A DNA stretch of 64,000 bases from Coprinellus micaceus. Taxonomy: Eukaryota > Basidiomycota > Agaricomycetes > Agaricales > Psathyrellaceae. Below the pieces are notes generated by a model. It ran no database searches. It was given only the letters and a program-made list of their open reading frames with translations, and was not told where the DNA came from. Where the stretch lies: the NCBI GenBank assembly GCA_951394405.1, contig OX596340.1:744001-808000 (forward strand), read 5' to 3'. Position numbers and translations under genes: made by a program. Position 1 is the first letter of the stretch, and every line of letters begins with the position of its first letter. Shown piece by piece: positions 46,206 to 58,468 of the stretch.

Positions 46206-46405
46206 NNNNNNNNNNNNNNNNNNNNNNNNNNNNNNNNNNNNNNNNNNNNNNNNNNNNNNNNNNNNNNNNNNNNNNNNNNNNNNNNNNNNNNNNNNNNNNN
46301 NNNNNNNNNNNNNNNNNNNNNNNNNNNNNNNNNNNNNNNNNNNNNNNNNNNNNNNNNNNNNNNNNNNNNNNNNNNNNNNNNNNNNNNNNNNNNNNNNNNN
46401 NNNNN
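46206..46405. other. assembly gap (200 N)
   Basis: Exactly 200 Ns, probably a placeholder of unknown true length. It hides the 3' end of the CFA-synthase-like gene and the 5' end of the RIF1-like gene. Confidence 0.99.
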
Positions 46406-49400
46406 GGGAAGGAGGGTAAAAAGGGGTCTGCGAACGATGGTCTCAAGGTGAGTCCTCCACCCGGCTACGCATATATTCGGTTCTAATGCGCACCCATAGG
46501 CTATCCACGACCTCAGCCTCTTCCAGCCGAAGGTGTTCATACCATTATTCTCCACCCCCATGTTCCTGCGCGCCATTCTTCAGAACCTACTCGCACCAAC
46601 CCTCGCCCTTCGTGTCCAGGCTTGCCACGCTCTCGGCGGTGTCGCATATGCGCTCGCCGCCCTTCCCCCTTCGTCCATGCACGCCACCGTATCCGACATC
46701 GTCCTTGACTACGTCATGATTCCCTCCCCCGCCACCCCAACCAAGACGGGCAAGCTCACCCCGTCCCTTCCGCCTAAGGACTCCGCCATCATCCGCACCC
46801 TCCGCACCACCATAAACATCACGGACGCGACCCACATCGCACAATCTCCCGTCTGGGCTATCAGCGTCCTAGGTAGCTTAATCGTCCTCATCGGGTCGAG
46901 AATGTATACCAGGAAGAAGGCATGCGTTACGATCCTCAACGTTCTGAAGTCGGGTTACAAGTCCAAAAAGCCGTCGATTCGGTGCCTCGCAAATATGGCG
47001 TGGAGGACGTTGGCGTGGACGTGGTTCCAGCCTGACTACGATACGCTCCAGGAGGACGGGGAGGATGAACGGACGGACTCGGATTCTGAGGACTCGGTGC
47101 GCCTACAGGATAGGGAGGAGACCAAGGACAAGATGCGGGAGGTGTTCTTCACGCTTTTGCACGAATATACGGATCTCCAAATGGGCCTTACGACTGTCGT
47201 CGCGTTCCTTAACTGCTCCCCGCCTTCCACCGCCAAGACTATGGCCAACGATTCCCTGCACCGTGCTTTGAAGGTCATCCAGTGTATGGCGGAGAGTAAA
47301 CACCCCGACACGATCAGCGACGCCGCGCAAATCCTCTTGAACATGCTTACCCCCTCCGACTCTTCATCCCGTTCTCCATCGCCCTCCTCTTCGTCCTCGT
47401 CATCGCAGAACTTCTCCCACGCCATCCTCCCCACCGGCCTCTTCTCCTCACACCCCTCCACCGGGCTCCTCTCCGCCGACCCCTCCGCGGGGGGCTCAGC
47501 CGCCAACAGCGTGATGCACGCCGTGAAGCCCATGTTCGATTCGCTCCCCAACCTCGACTACGTCCCCGTGCTCTCGCGGGAGCAGCAGCGGGATCCGTGG
47601 GTCTGGGCGAAGATGTGCAAGATCTGGAGGAAGATTGTAGGCGAGCTCGAGATGGGGGATGAGGTGGAGCTTCCAGAGGAGTTGGCGAGGGTGTGGGATG
47701 GGCTTGTCTTGGCGCAGTTGGGGAGCAATGAGGAGGAGGCTGAGCAGGAGGAGCAGAGGGTTGAGGCCGTGGTTGATGTGCTAATAAGCATATTGGAGGA
47801 TGGCAAGATTGACTTTAGCTTGAAGGACGACGAGAGCGCCCTCCTCGCTTCCTCCACTAGCAAGGTTCCGTTCCCCTCCACCGACGCGTCTCCCGCTCCT
47901 TCGGAAACTCCTACGTCGTCCCCGACAGCCAAGCCCACGAAACACGAGCTGAAGATCAAGGTTGTCAAGAAGCTGTTCGCAGCTCTCAAGACCGTCGCGT
48001 CGAAAGACCAACTCGCAGGCTTACCCCTCGCCAAACTCTTCGCGTGCCTCATGGATCCCAAGAACGTCGTGGAATGGACGGCGCCCCGGTTCACTACCGC
48101 GCCTCCACCCCCTAGTCGGAAACGCCAACGCACGTCGGGCATTACCAGCTCTTTCTCGCTTTCGCTGTCATCCTGGGCTGGAATCTCTGGCGCAGCTACT
48201 TCTGCGAGCGGCCCACCGAGCAAGGAAGTCCTCGCGCCGATTACGGCTTGGACGAGCCTTGTGGTGAGCGTTATGAGCGTTGCGGAGGGGGGAGCGGCGA
48301 AGGACATGATGAAAGCGTTTTGGGGCATGGATCAGCTGTTGGCAGAATACGGCGAGGAGAGCCAGAGCATCGTGTCTGCGTGGAACCCCGAGGTCAGGGC
48401 TTCCGTATGGAAGACGGCGGTCAACGCGTGGAGGAAGAACGAAGCCGCCTGGGACGGGGCTGTCGTCCTCCTCGCTGCGCCCTTCGCGTCTTCGAGTTCT
48501 TGTACTCATTCTGAGACGAAGAAGGGGAGGGGCATGTGGGCTTCCAGCCAGGAGGAGAGGGAGAGGTGGGTTCAATTGCAGCGGTACGCGGTGGAGAAGG
48601 CGGGTGACTTTGGGTTTGATTGTGTGGATGTGGTGGATGGTGTCGCGGAGATTATGCTTGCGGTTAAGGACGCGATGCTCCTCAACATCGGTGGCTCGGA
48701 AGGCACCGTATCGCCTACCTCGACCCCCAAGTCTTCTGTCTCCAGTTCGTCTTCCCATATGGGATACTCGGACGCCGTCACCGCGTCTCTCATCCAAATC
48801 TCCGACCTCCTATTGGAACAGCTCAACCTCTCGTTCGCTCTCGCTCGTGACCTCCCTGCTTCCCTGATCCTCCTCATCAGCGAGACTATGACCCTCGCGT
48901 ACCCTGTTTCCTCGGTGAATACCACAAAGGCGACGTGGCTCCCAGCGTCGATCGCGCTCGCTGTGGAGAGGTGCCCTGAGAGCTTAGTGAAGAATTTCGT
49001 TGAGGGCCTGAGTGATGGTCTGGCAGTGTGGTTGGCAGATGAGAGTGAGAGTTGGGCGGAGAGTATGTTGGATACTACTGTGCGTCTAATTTCCTTTCTA
49101 TTCTTATCAACCCAATTCTGACGTGTCCCATTGAACTAGTTCGTCCCGCTATACGAAAACATTCTGCTCTGCATCAAAGAGCTCCCAGAGGACCTCGAGT
49201 TCCTCGCAAAGATATCTCCCTTCCTCGAATCCGTCTTCACCAGCACCCGCATCATGCCCGTCGACGTCATGTCCTCCTTCAAGGCCGCGTTCCAACTGTT
49301 CTGGGAAGGTGGCCCCTATAGCAAGATGGAGGAGCCGGCTGGCGGTTGGCCTCTTAACGTTAACCGGTGCCTTGGCCTAGAAGAAGTTATCCCCGTCACA

Positions 49401-50831
49401 CTCTCCCTCTCTCTGGACACCGAGGTTGAAGAGCCTCTCGCTGTTCCCGCCACGCCCAAGCAAGCGACTCGCAAACTGGATTCTACAGGCGCGTTGAGGA
49501 CGCCTATGGCGCCCATGAATGGTCCTTCGCATATCCCCTCCCCTCATCGCCCTCACAAGGCCAGCGTCGACAACGCCGCGCCGTTCCCTCTCCCCACTTC
49601 GCCCGTCAGCCCCGTTCGCAGGAGACGCCGGACTAGCTCGAGCTCTACCTTCGGCAGCGGCCTTGGGCTCTCCGCACTATTCGGCACTGGGGCGCTGGGT
49701 TTGGCGCCTGGGCTGGAGATCATCGAGAGCCCGAGTAAGAGGAGGAGGGTGGCGGAGGGTGAGGATGAGTTCGAGAGCAGGGAGAATAAGGAGAATTCGT
49801 CTCCGCTTAGAGGGAGGTCTGCTGGCTTTAGCAGCCCTTTCAGAGCCGGGAAGATCGCGGCGCCGTTGTTCGAGACTGTCAGCGTCGCTGACCGGATCGC
49901 TGGGGAGGAGAGCAAGAAGAAGAAGAGGAAGATGCGGGATAAGATGGGCGTGAGGAAGCCCCAGCAGTTGCAGAGGAGGGATCCGTCCCCAGGGGAGAGC
50001 GTGGCGAGTACGAGCAGTGTGAGGAGTAATAACGAAGAAGACGAGGAGTGGGTCGCGAAAGCGCTAGTTCCTTTCCCTTCCATCGAAGACTCTCCAGCAC
50101 CCGTGGAGGCCGAGACAGCCCCTGCAAAGAAGAGGAAGCGGATGACGATGGAAGCTGTGGTCCTCCCTCTCACCGTGAATGGGCAACCTGTGAGGATCAG
50201 GAGAAAGAAGCTCGAACACGCTTCGAGCTTCGAGTCTATGCTTCATGCGAGCTCCCCTGTATCGTCGGGACCCACGACACCTGCCAGGTCTCAGGAGGAG
50301 TTGAAGACCCCTGCAGCGAAGAAGAGGAAGCGTAGCTCGTCGATGACGTTCATTGGCCGGGAGCCTATCGCGACTACCGTCGATGAAGATCCTTTCGAAG
50401 TCGAGGTCTCCGCCATGACCATGCTCCCTGCTTTGAATATTCCAAGCTCCCGTTCCGGCGCCCCTCCTGTTAGTGAAGAGAAACCGGAGGTAGAGGAGCC
50501 CGCTCAGGTTCCGTCTAGCGACGACGACCCCCGATACGGCCAAGTTACCCCCCATCATATCATCTCGCCTCCCCTGGCTCACAAGACTGGAAAGGTGTAC
50601 GGCTCCAAGGCCAAGCAGAGCGCCTCTGCCGAAGGTGCCGAGGATGGACACCGCCACGTATCGTTCCAGGAGGTCGAGGGCAGCAGTGACGACGACGAGC
50701 CGATGGTCGAGCATGGCTCTTCACCTTCAAAAAAGGTCGCTGAGCGCAGGATGCTGCAGAAGCAGAACTCGCTGACGATCACGAAGGAGGGTGAAGTCCT
50801 GGACCGTTTGAACCCTGTGCCACAGTGGTAG
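46406..50831 (+). CDS. RIF1: RIF1-like telomere and replication-timing protein, 5' end in gap
   Basis: Visible exons: 46406-46447 (partial), 46500-49079 and 49140-50831, together about 1430 codons. The N-terminal two-thirds is all-helical, HEAT-like, and matches the Rif1 N-terminal domain (AIHDLSLFQPKVFIPLF, LLAPTLALRVQACHALGG, SIRCLANMAWRTLAW, MKAFWGMDQLL). Rif1 is a chromatin protein at telomeres and late origins; it recruits PP1 phosphatase to oppose DDK and controls replication timing. The C-terminal third is disordered and basic, with repeated KKRKR clusters suited to nuclear import. It contains RHVSF (50652-50666), a fit to the PP1-docking RVxF motif, followed by acidic SSDDDEP. Only one intron splits the visible part. 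Identification rests on the N-terminal pattern and the RVxF. Confidence 0.75.
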
Positions 50832-51950
50832 TCGTTTGTAGTATGTATTTTTATTCTTTCTCTTTAGTTTTCCTCCCGTGTTCCTTTTCTCTATCTGTCG
50901 TTACTGTTTTCTGTCGTTTTCACTCTTGCTTTCAAAAAGTGGCTCTCTGATTCGTACGAACTTTTCCTGTTTCCTCGCATCTTTGTATAGTACTGTAGGC
51001 ATGTCGTCGGTATAATCAATTCCCCGAAAACGTAAGCTGTGGGAATCAAACGTTTAGGCCAAAGGTCCCTCACCAGTTGGTTTGCTCGAACTGCCTCGTC
51101 TGACGATTGAAGAGATAGAGATGCATTCGGGGGTGAAGAACCGAGTGGTTGTGATGGGAATTCTCCGCACTGGTTCGGTAGCTTTGGCGAGATCCATATT
51201 AAGCGCCCGTCAACGATCTAACCATGCCCTTGGGTTCACCTCCTTGCCTGAGCCTACCCAAATCGAGAAGTGCAGACCCGTCGATACGGGAGACGACTCC
51301 CTCTCTCTTGGATAGAGAGCCAAACCTGAGCATTGAATGCACTAGCAATGAGGCGCCCGCCCTGCTGGCCGTGCGATTGACAGGTTGTACCAAATGATCG
51401 TGTCCGTAGACAACGCTGTGGCGCTCATTTCGATCGATGTGCCTTGAGTGTCTCAGCAGACGGATGCGGGAGATACTAGCTTCCTCCTTGATGGGTGTGG
51501 CGATTCTAGGGAACTGATGCAAGCCAGCCCATCACACAGGCGTTTCGACGCCGTGCCCCCTGTCCCCCCTCACAGTATCCGCAGGGTAGTCATGTGTCTA
51601 AAAAGAGGCACCTGCACATCATTCACCCTCCAAAAACATTCGCGACTAGCGTTGGAGTAGTCCAGCGATGTCGAAGAGACCGAAAACCAGTCTGATAGTG
51701 TCTCGAAGATCATCAATATCAATATATGAATGGACGTTGGCCCCTCTTTTGGGAACCCAGCTTACTAATATATTTACAGTGTCCCACGGTGTGTTCGGAC
51801 AGTTAAGAGCAATTACCTCATTGTACGGCTTTGGTGAGGCTTCTGAATGAGATAGGGGCACCATTGTGTAGGCAAAATACTTGTGTACACGCGCTTTCCA
51901 ACAGCACGATTTTAGGATGGAAACTCATCGAGCTATGAATTTATTTTGAT
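50832..51950. other. intergenic region, about 1.1 kb
   Basis: T-rich 3' flank of RIF1, then short frames with no motif. Confidence 0.4.
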
Positions 51951-51984
51951 GAAGGGGTCGAATTTCGGCTTGTCCGGCGCGTTC

Positions 51985-52753
51985 CTGGGTTTTCGGACAC
52001 GGCCAAATTGGCAGGGGCCAAACAATGTTAAACATAGGCTCAGAGCCTCCCCGAATGCCGACAAAGGGATTGACTGCCCCAAAATGCACATCATGGCAAC
52101 TTGGCTGATATAAAATGTGTATTGGGTGTTTGTCGATGGTATCCAGGAGGATTTACGCCCCCAAGTGTGTGCTTACATGAATTATGCTTTCAATACCTTT
52201 CTCTCGTGATTCTGGGCGATTTCGGCGAGAATGCTCTCTCGTACTCCAGAAAAAATTCAAGGAAATCTGTATAGTCCATAAATCGAATTCTAAAGGTCTT
52301 AAAATACCATTCCAACTCGCTCTATGCCCTTGGTATCCATGGTGGACCTGTCAGCATCTCACTATTCTCCCCTGTTTCCACAGAGAGAGGATTTTGACCT
52401 GGTTGATTGTGCGAGCCACGGAATACCATGCTACGGTCTGGTTGGGGGTCAGACTGCATTTATATACTCAATTCACCATAAAGACTTGGTGGGTACCACC
52501 AGCGAAGCGCCTGTCTTCGATTTACGAAGCAGGGGGCCAGCCTTCCAGACTCGGACAACCTGCTAAGTAAGGAAAAGGTGCCGTGATGGCATGGGGGGCG
52601 TACATTTCGGCGAATTCGAAAGCAACTAGGCATTCCTACATGTTATTTTGGGTGTCTATGGCGAGCGACAAGTCTCTACTTTACGTTCATGCAAAAATAT
52701 TGGGCGGGAGAGGCCATTTATGACCTCAAAATGTCGTTTGTCCGAAAACCCAG
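51985..52753. mobile_element. possible pogo/Fot-like TIR element remnant
   Basis: A 15-bp perfect inverted pair, CTGGGTTTTCGGACA at 51985-51999 and TGTCCGAAAACCCAG at 52739-52753, bounds a 0.77-kb AT-rich stretch. Similar but weaker inverted sequence continues outward, to a terminal CACTGTA on the right (52777-52783). No transposase frame. The TGTCCGA-rich ends recall fungal pogo/Fot elements, but the left end is unclear. Confidence 0.45.
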
Positions 52754-53229
52754 TATGTCCGAGAACCCCGTGATGCACTGTATGTAATCAAGAAATGTCC
52801 CCACGAACGAAACGCCGGCAGGCGGTTGGCTACTGGTTTTGATGCCGTTCCCGAATCGGTCGGCGAACCGTCCCGCGCAATGATGACGCGTCTACCGTGG
52901 CTCTGACCTTTGCTATCATCCCTCTATCCCCCCGAACCTTCATTTCTCCACGGATCGGTATGAAATTTCGCATGGGAGATCTCATAATCATTTTCTTTAG
53001 TATGTACTGACATTTATCCCTTTAAACTCCATAGGAACAGTGTCATTCCTGCCACATCACCTATTGATACATATATCCAAATATCCCGGTTCAACCACTC
53101 ATGTAAGTCCTTGCTTTTTGAGATGTAGCATGTGTTTCAATTTCCTTTTCCTTTCATAACAGGGAGACTCCTCCTACCACCCCTCAGAGGCATCGTGATG
53201 CTGAGAGGGAGTGCCTGAGGGCTGCCAGG

Positions 53230-56200
53230 ATGATGGCCAGCCCTGAGTTGCGATGGACGCCATCTGGCTCTCAGGTCCCTGGCCCTCCATTGGAGCCATT
53301 GGTGCTCCAACCCCCTCCTCCACCCATTAACTTCCCTCTCCCTCCCCTTCCTCCTGTGTTTCCCATCCCTGCCATGGTCGATGTTCGACGTGGTGATCCC
53401 CTACCTGCCCCATATGCTCCGGATGCAGCTGCCATGGTTGATGTTCGATGTGGTGTGCATGCTCCTCCGGCTGCCCCTGCTCCAGGCTATGGATTCGGTG
53501 TCGAACCATATGCTTCGGCCCACCAGGGTGCTCCTGCTGTTCCAGCGACTGGGCCTGCTGTAGTCGATGATTGACATGGTGGTGCCCATGCCTTGGATGA
53601 CCCCTTTGCCCTTCCGCCTCCTGCTCCTCAAGCTGCCCCTCTGCCAGCCATGGTGAATGTCAATGTCAATGGCCGAGTCCTTCACCACCACCACCGCCAT
53701 CTCAGTCACCATGGAACGACCCCCTTTAAGGCCTATTGGAACACAAAATTAATAGGCCTTAAAGGGGGTCGTTCCATGGTGACTGAGATGCCACCGCCTG
53801 CTGTGCGAGGTCGGCCACGTGCTCCCCCTGCTGCACCATGTCCTTTTCCAATGCCGCTTCCTGCTCCTCTGCTCCTACCACTTCCTGTGCTCCAACCTGC
53901 ACCCGCTGCTCCCATGCCCATACCACCAGCACCTGTTCCTATTCCTCCACACCCACCTCAGCCCCTTCAGTTCATCCCATATATTCCCCCAAATGCACCC
54001 CCTATCATAAATGCTGCAGCACTGGCTGGAGAGAATCCACGAGATGGTGAAATCGATGATGATGAGCCTGACTACCCACCAGGTGATGCATATCTCCCAA
54101 TCGATGAGGATGCAGAGCGCTGTCAGCCAATCAGCCTGGGGCCCATGAATGTGAAATGCCCATTCTGTCATGCCCTCCATTTCTTACCAGAAAAGCTGGC
54201 TAATTCGCTAAAGCGGAATCCGAAGTTTGGCAAATGCTGTTTGTCGGGCAAGGTCAAGATACCATACCTTGAGAAGCCGCCACGGGAGCTCCTGGAACTG
54301 TTGGATGGGACAAGTCCCTACTCTCCTGAGTTTCTAAACTCCATCGTCTCCTACAATAACGCCTTTGCTATGGTGTCACTCTCTACAACCAGGATAAACC
54401 ATGGACCTGGTGTTCCCGTCTTCACCATCAAAGGACAGCTTCGACACCTGCAAGGGAGTTTGCTTCCAGCTGAGGGGGACGAACAAGGGCCAGCCTTTGC
54501 CCAGGTCTACTTTCTCACAAATGAGAGGGCGTTGGATTTGCGGGTGGGTTCAAGCGGAGGATTAAGACGGGAGGTGATGCAGATTCTGCAGGACATGTTG
54601 TATATCCACCACTTCTACATCAGGACGTACAAGACAGCCTATGAACTCCTTCTTGAACATCCTGAAACTCCTGAGCGCTACCTCCGCCTTCAGTACAAGG
54701 CTGGAATGGATGCACGCCGGTACAATGTTCCAACAGCAGAGGAGGTCGCCATATTGCTACCTGGAGATGGATCCCAGGAAGTAACATGGCGGGATATAAT
54801 CCTGTGGTATCGCGATGGAGGCCTCCGCTGCATCTCAGAGTGCAATCCAGCCTATCTTCCCCTCTACTACACCCTCCTCTTCCCACGTGGAGAAAAAGGC
54901 TGGACACCTGGAATTCCGCATACAAATGTTCGCACAGGGGAACCAGTGAACCAGGGAGGGTGAGGTGCAAGTCGCAATAGTGTCACAGCCATGGAGTACT
55001 ATGCCTTTCGATTTCACACACGTCCTGATGATGTGGAATCCAACCATATCTTCTGTTCCAAGGCACTGTTCCAGAGACTGATGGTGGACGCATGGGCACA
55101 GGTAGATCAGCAGCGCTTAAGTTGGTATCGCCACAACCAGATAAAGCTCTGTGCAGATATCTACAATGGAGTAGCAGATGCTGTACGGAATGGAGATGCC
55201 GATATCAGCATGTTGGGCACCCGCTTCATCCTTCCATCTTCATACATTGGGGGGTCTCAGGCCATGTTCCAGCTCTACCAGGACTCCATTGCCCTTGCGT
55301 GACGCTTCTCCAAGTCTGATATCTTTCTCACGGTGACATGCAACCCCAACTGGAAGGAAAACCAGGAGAGCCACTTTCAGAATCCACCCCAGCCATCTGG
55401 TGACAGGCCAGACTTGCAAGCCCGTGTCTTTCGAGAGAAGCTCAGGATTCTCATCAAGATGATCCACCAAGGTCTTTTTGGTGAATGCAGGGGCTACGTC
55501 TATACCATCGAGTTCCAGAAGCATGGCCTTCCCCATGCGCATATCCTTATCTTCTTGGCAGAGACAAGCAGGATCAGAGACCCACAGGTACTTGATCGCC
55601 TCATCTCAGCTCAGATCCCTGATGAGCATGAACATCCCAGGCTCTACGAATTGGTGAAGAGCAAGATGGTCCATGGTCCCTGTGGTGCTGAGAATCCTGA
55701 TGCACCCTGCATGAAGAATGGAAAGTGCAGCAAAGGGTATCCTAAGCCTTTCCGCGCTGAAACCAGCCTAGCTGAGGATGGCTAGGCCCAGTATGCACGG
55801 CCCAATAATGGCCGCACCTTTCAGATTACGCAGAAGGGGAAGACATATATCATCGACAACCGGTGGATCGTCCCACATAGCCCTGCAGTTCTCCTGAAGA
55901 TGGAATGCCATGCCAACCTGGAGTGTTGTGTCTCAGTGAAGGCCTTCAAGTATATTCACAAGTACATCTACAAGGGACATGACCGAACCACCATGGGATT
56001 TGGAGAGGAGGTTGACAAGATCAAGAAATATCTTGATGCCCGCTATGTCTCTTCAGCAGAAGCAATCTGGCGTCTGTTCTCCTATGAGATGCACCAGGAG
56101 AAGCCAAATGTTGTCTGCTTGCAGGTCCACCTTCCTGGTGAGCACACTGTCGTGTTCAATGAGGACAATGATGCTGCCAGTGTCCTTGAGCAAGGGCAGA

Positions 56201-58455
56201 AACACACGACTCTTACAGGATGGTTTCAGGCCAACTTGGACGAGGAGATGAATACCCCCCACATCCGGATGGCAAGACATCTACTGTATCAGGAATTTCC
56301 ACAGGAGTTCACATGGGTGACGAAGAATAAGAAGTACAAGTGGGAGCCTCGGAGGAACACTCTGGCAAGGAGACAGCAGCAGCAGCAGGAGGATGAGGTT
56401 GAAGACAAGGACAGTGGTGACAATGGCTGGATCACAGCTGTGGGTTGAATGTATTTCGCCCACCCATCTTCAGGAGAGCGTTTTTATATGAGAACACTTC
56501 TCACAGTTGTTCGAGGTGCCACATCATTTGATAACCTCAAAAGATACAACAGTGTTCTCTGTGAGATGTTCAAGGGTGCATGTCAAGCGCGTGGTCTTTT
56601 GGAGGATGATAGAGAGTGGGTGGTGTGCTTGAGGGAGGCCTCAATCATGCAGACTGGACATCAGCTCCGGGGTCTGTTTGTGATGATCCTGAGGGACTGC
56701 AACCCCACCTCCCCTGAGCTGCTTTGGGAGGAGTTCAAGGTGCATATCTGTGATGACCTGGCTCACCGTATATGGATGAACCCTCACTGGAATATCTCAG
56801 AACCAACTGATGCCGAAGTGTATGATCTTGGCCTGTGGTTGATTGAGAAGGAGATCCGCTCATCAACTGGAGGCAAGACATTGGCAAACTACCGTGCAAT
56901 TCCCACACCCACAATGCCTTGGGATGCCATCCAAGGAAACCGCCTGATCGCAGAACAACTTGGCTATGACAGGGAGGAGCAGGAGCGTCTCGCACAGGAA
57001 GCCATTCCCAAACTCAACACAGAGCAGCGCAGTGCATTCGATCAAGTTACCACATCAGTTCTCCAGAATGCTCCCAAAGTCTTCTTTCTCAGTGGCCCAG
57101 CTGGCACGGGAAAGACCTTCGTCTACAACACCATTTGCTATTCTCTGAGATCAGAGGGGAAGATCATACTCTGTGTCGCCTCTTCTGGAATTGCTGCCCT
57201 ACTTCTTATTGGTGGGCGTACAGCACACTCTACCTTCAAGATTCCAATCGAGTTGTACGAGGGAAAGACATGCTCTATAAAGCCCAACACCATGCTTGGA
57301 GATTTGATGCAGAAGGTGGACCTTATCATCTGGGATGAAGTGCCAATGCAGAACCGGTGGTGTCAAGAGGCAGTTGACCTCACCCTCAAGGACATTCGAA
57401 AGGATGATCGACCCTTTGGTGGAATTACTGTTGTGTTTGGAGGGGACTTTCAGCAGATTCTGCCTGTGGTTATAAAGGGATCCCGCGAGGAGACTGTGGC
57501 ACAGTGTATCAGCAGGTGGCGGGTATGGTGGGGTGTAACAATCATGAAACTCAAATGCAACATGCGACTTGATCAAGCCAGTGTGGAGGACCGGGAATTT
57601 GCAGAGTGGCTACTGGATGTGGGGCATGGCAGAGGCAACACCACCCATGCAGTTGACTATGATGTCGAACTCCCTGAGAATATGCGCTGCCCAGGTGGAA
57701 ATACCATTGAGGATCTTCTCACAGCCCTCTATCCTGGCCTTTCACAAATCAAGCCAGAGGATGCCAACATTGCAGAGAGGCAGCCAGAATATGATCAGTA
57801 CTTTCTGGAGCGCACCATTCTCAATGCCCGAAATGATGATGTGGATTCAACCAACCAAAGTGCCTTGGAACATTTTGCAGGAGGTGTCCTGGAGTACAAT
57901 TCAGTGGACTCAGTTTCAGCTGAGCAAGGTGCCGATGGGATATTTGAATATCCAGTTGAGTACCTCAACTCCATCAAGTCCTCTGGCCTTGCACTGGCCA
58001 ACTTGGAGCTCAAGATTGGTGCCCCAATCATGGTACTTCGGAACATGGATCCATGCAATGGCATCTGCAATGGAACACGGGCTATTTTGACAAGAGCATC
58101 ACAGAGGGTCTTAAAGATTCAAGTCGTTAGTGGGGAACATGCAGGCAAGAAGGCTTTTATACCACGCATCAAGATGTCACCTCCCAAAAATGAGCTTCCA
58201 TTTATCCTCGAGTGTAGACAATTCCCTGTTCGGTTGGCATTTGCCATGACCATCAACAAATCACAAGGGCAGTCAGTCAAACATGTAGGTATTGATTTAC
58301 GTACTCCCATCTTCTCCCATGGACAGTTATATGTAGCACTTTCAAGATGCACTTCCAGTTCACAGATTAAAGTAATCGTTCCTTCAGATCCAAATTCCAA
58401 CATTCTCAAGACTTCTAATATTGTATATCCCAAGGTCTTACAAGACATGGACTAA
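53230..58455 (+). pseudogene. Helitron Rep-helicase, frame with five in-frame stops
   Basis: One continuous reading frame of 1742 codons, broken by TGA (53572-53574), TGA (54961-54963), TGA (55300-55302), TAG (55783-55785) and TGA (56446-56448). No frameshift was found. Domains in order are a Pro-rich N-terminus, a zinc motif CPFCHALHF...CC (54157-54240), then the rolling-circle Rep domain. Rep has the HUH box PHAHILIF (His at 55534 and 55540) and the double-tyrosine KYIHKYIYKG (Tyr at 55951 and 55963). A Pif1-type helicase follows with GPAGTGKT (57094), WDEVPM (57331) and a terminal INKSQGQS...YVALSR. Helitrons transpose by rolling circle, so Rep and helicase would act in cis. At least three stops fit CGA to TGA changes. 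The helicase part from 56449 is still an intact 668-codon frame. Confidence 0.88.
53698..53790. repeat. perfect 40-bp inverted repeat with 13-nt loop
   Basis: Arms 53698-53737 and 53751-53790 are exact reverse complements over 40 bp (outer word CATCTCAGTCACCATGGAAC) around a 13-nt loop, inside the N-terminal coding part of the Helitron. It keeps the reading frame. Confidence 0.95.
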
Positions 58456-58468
58456 TTATGTATATGAC

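Noticed and set aside
45714..46576. Long frames running through the N gap
   Set aside because: Most of their length is undetermined bases.
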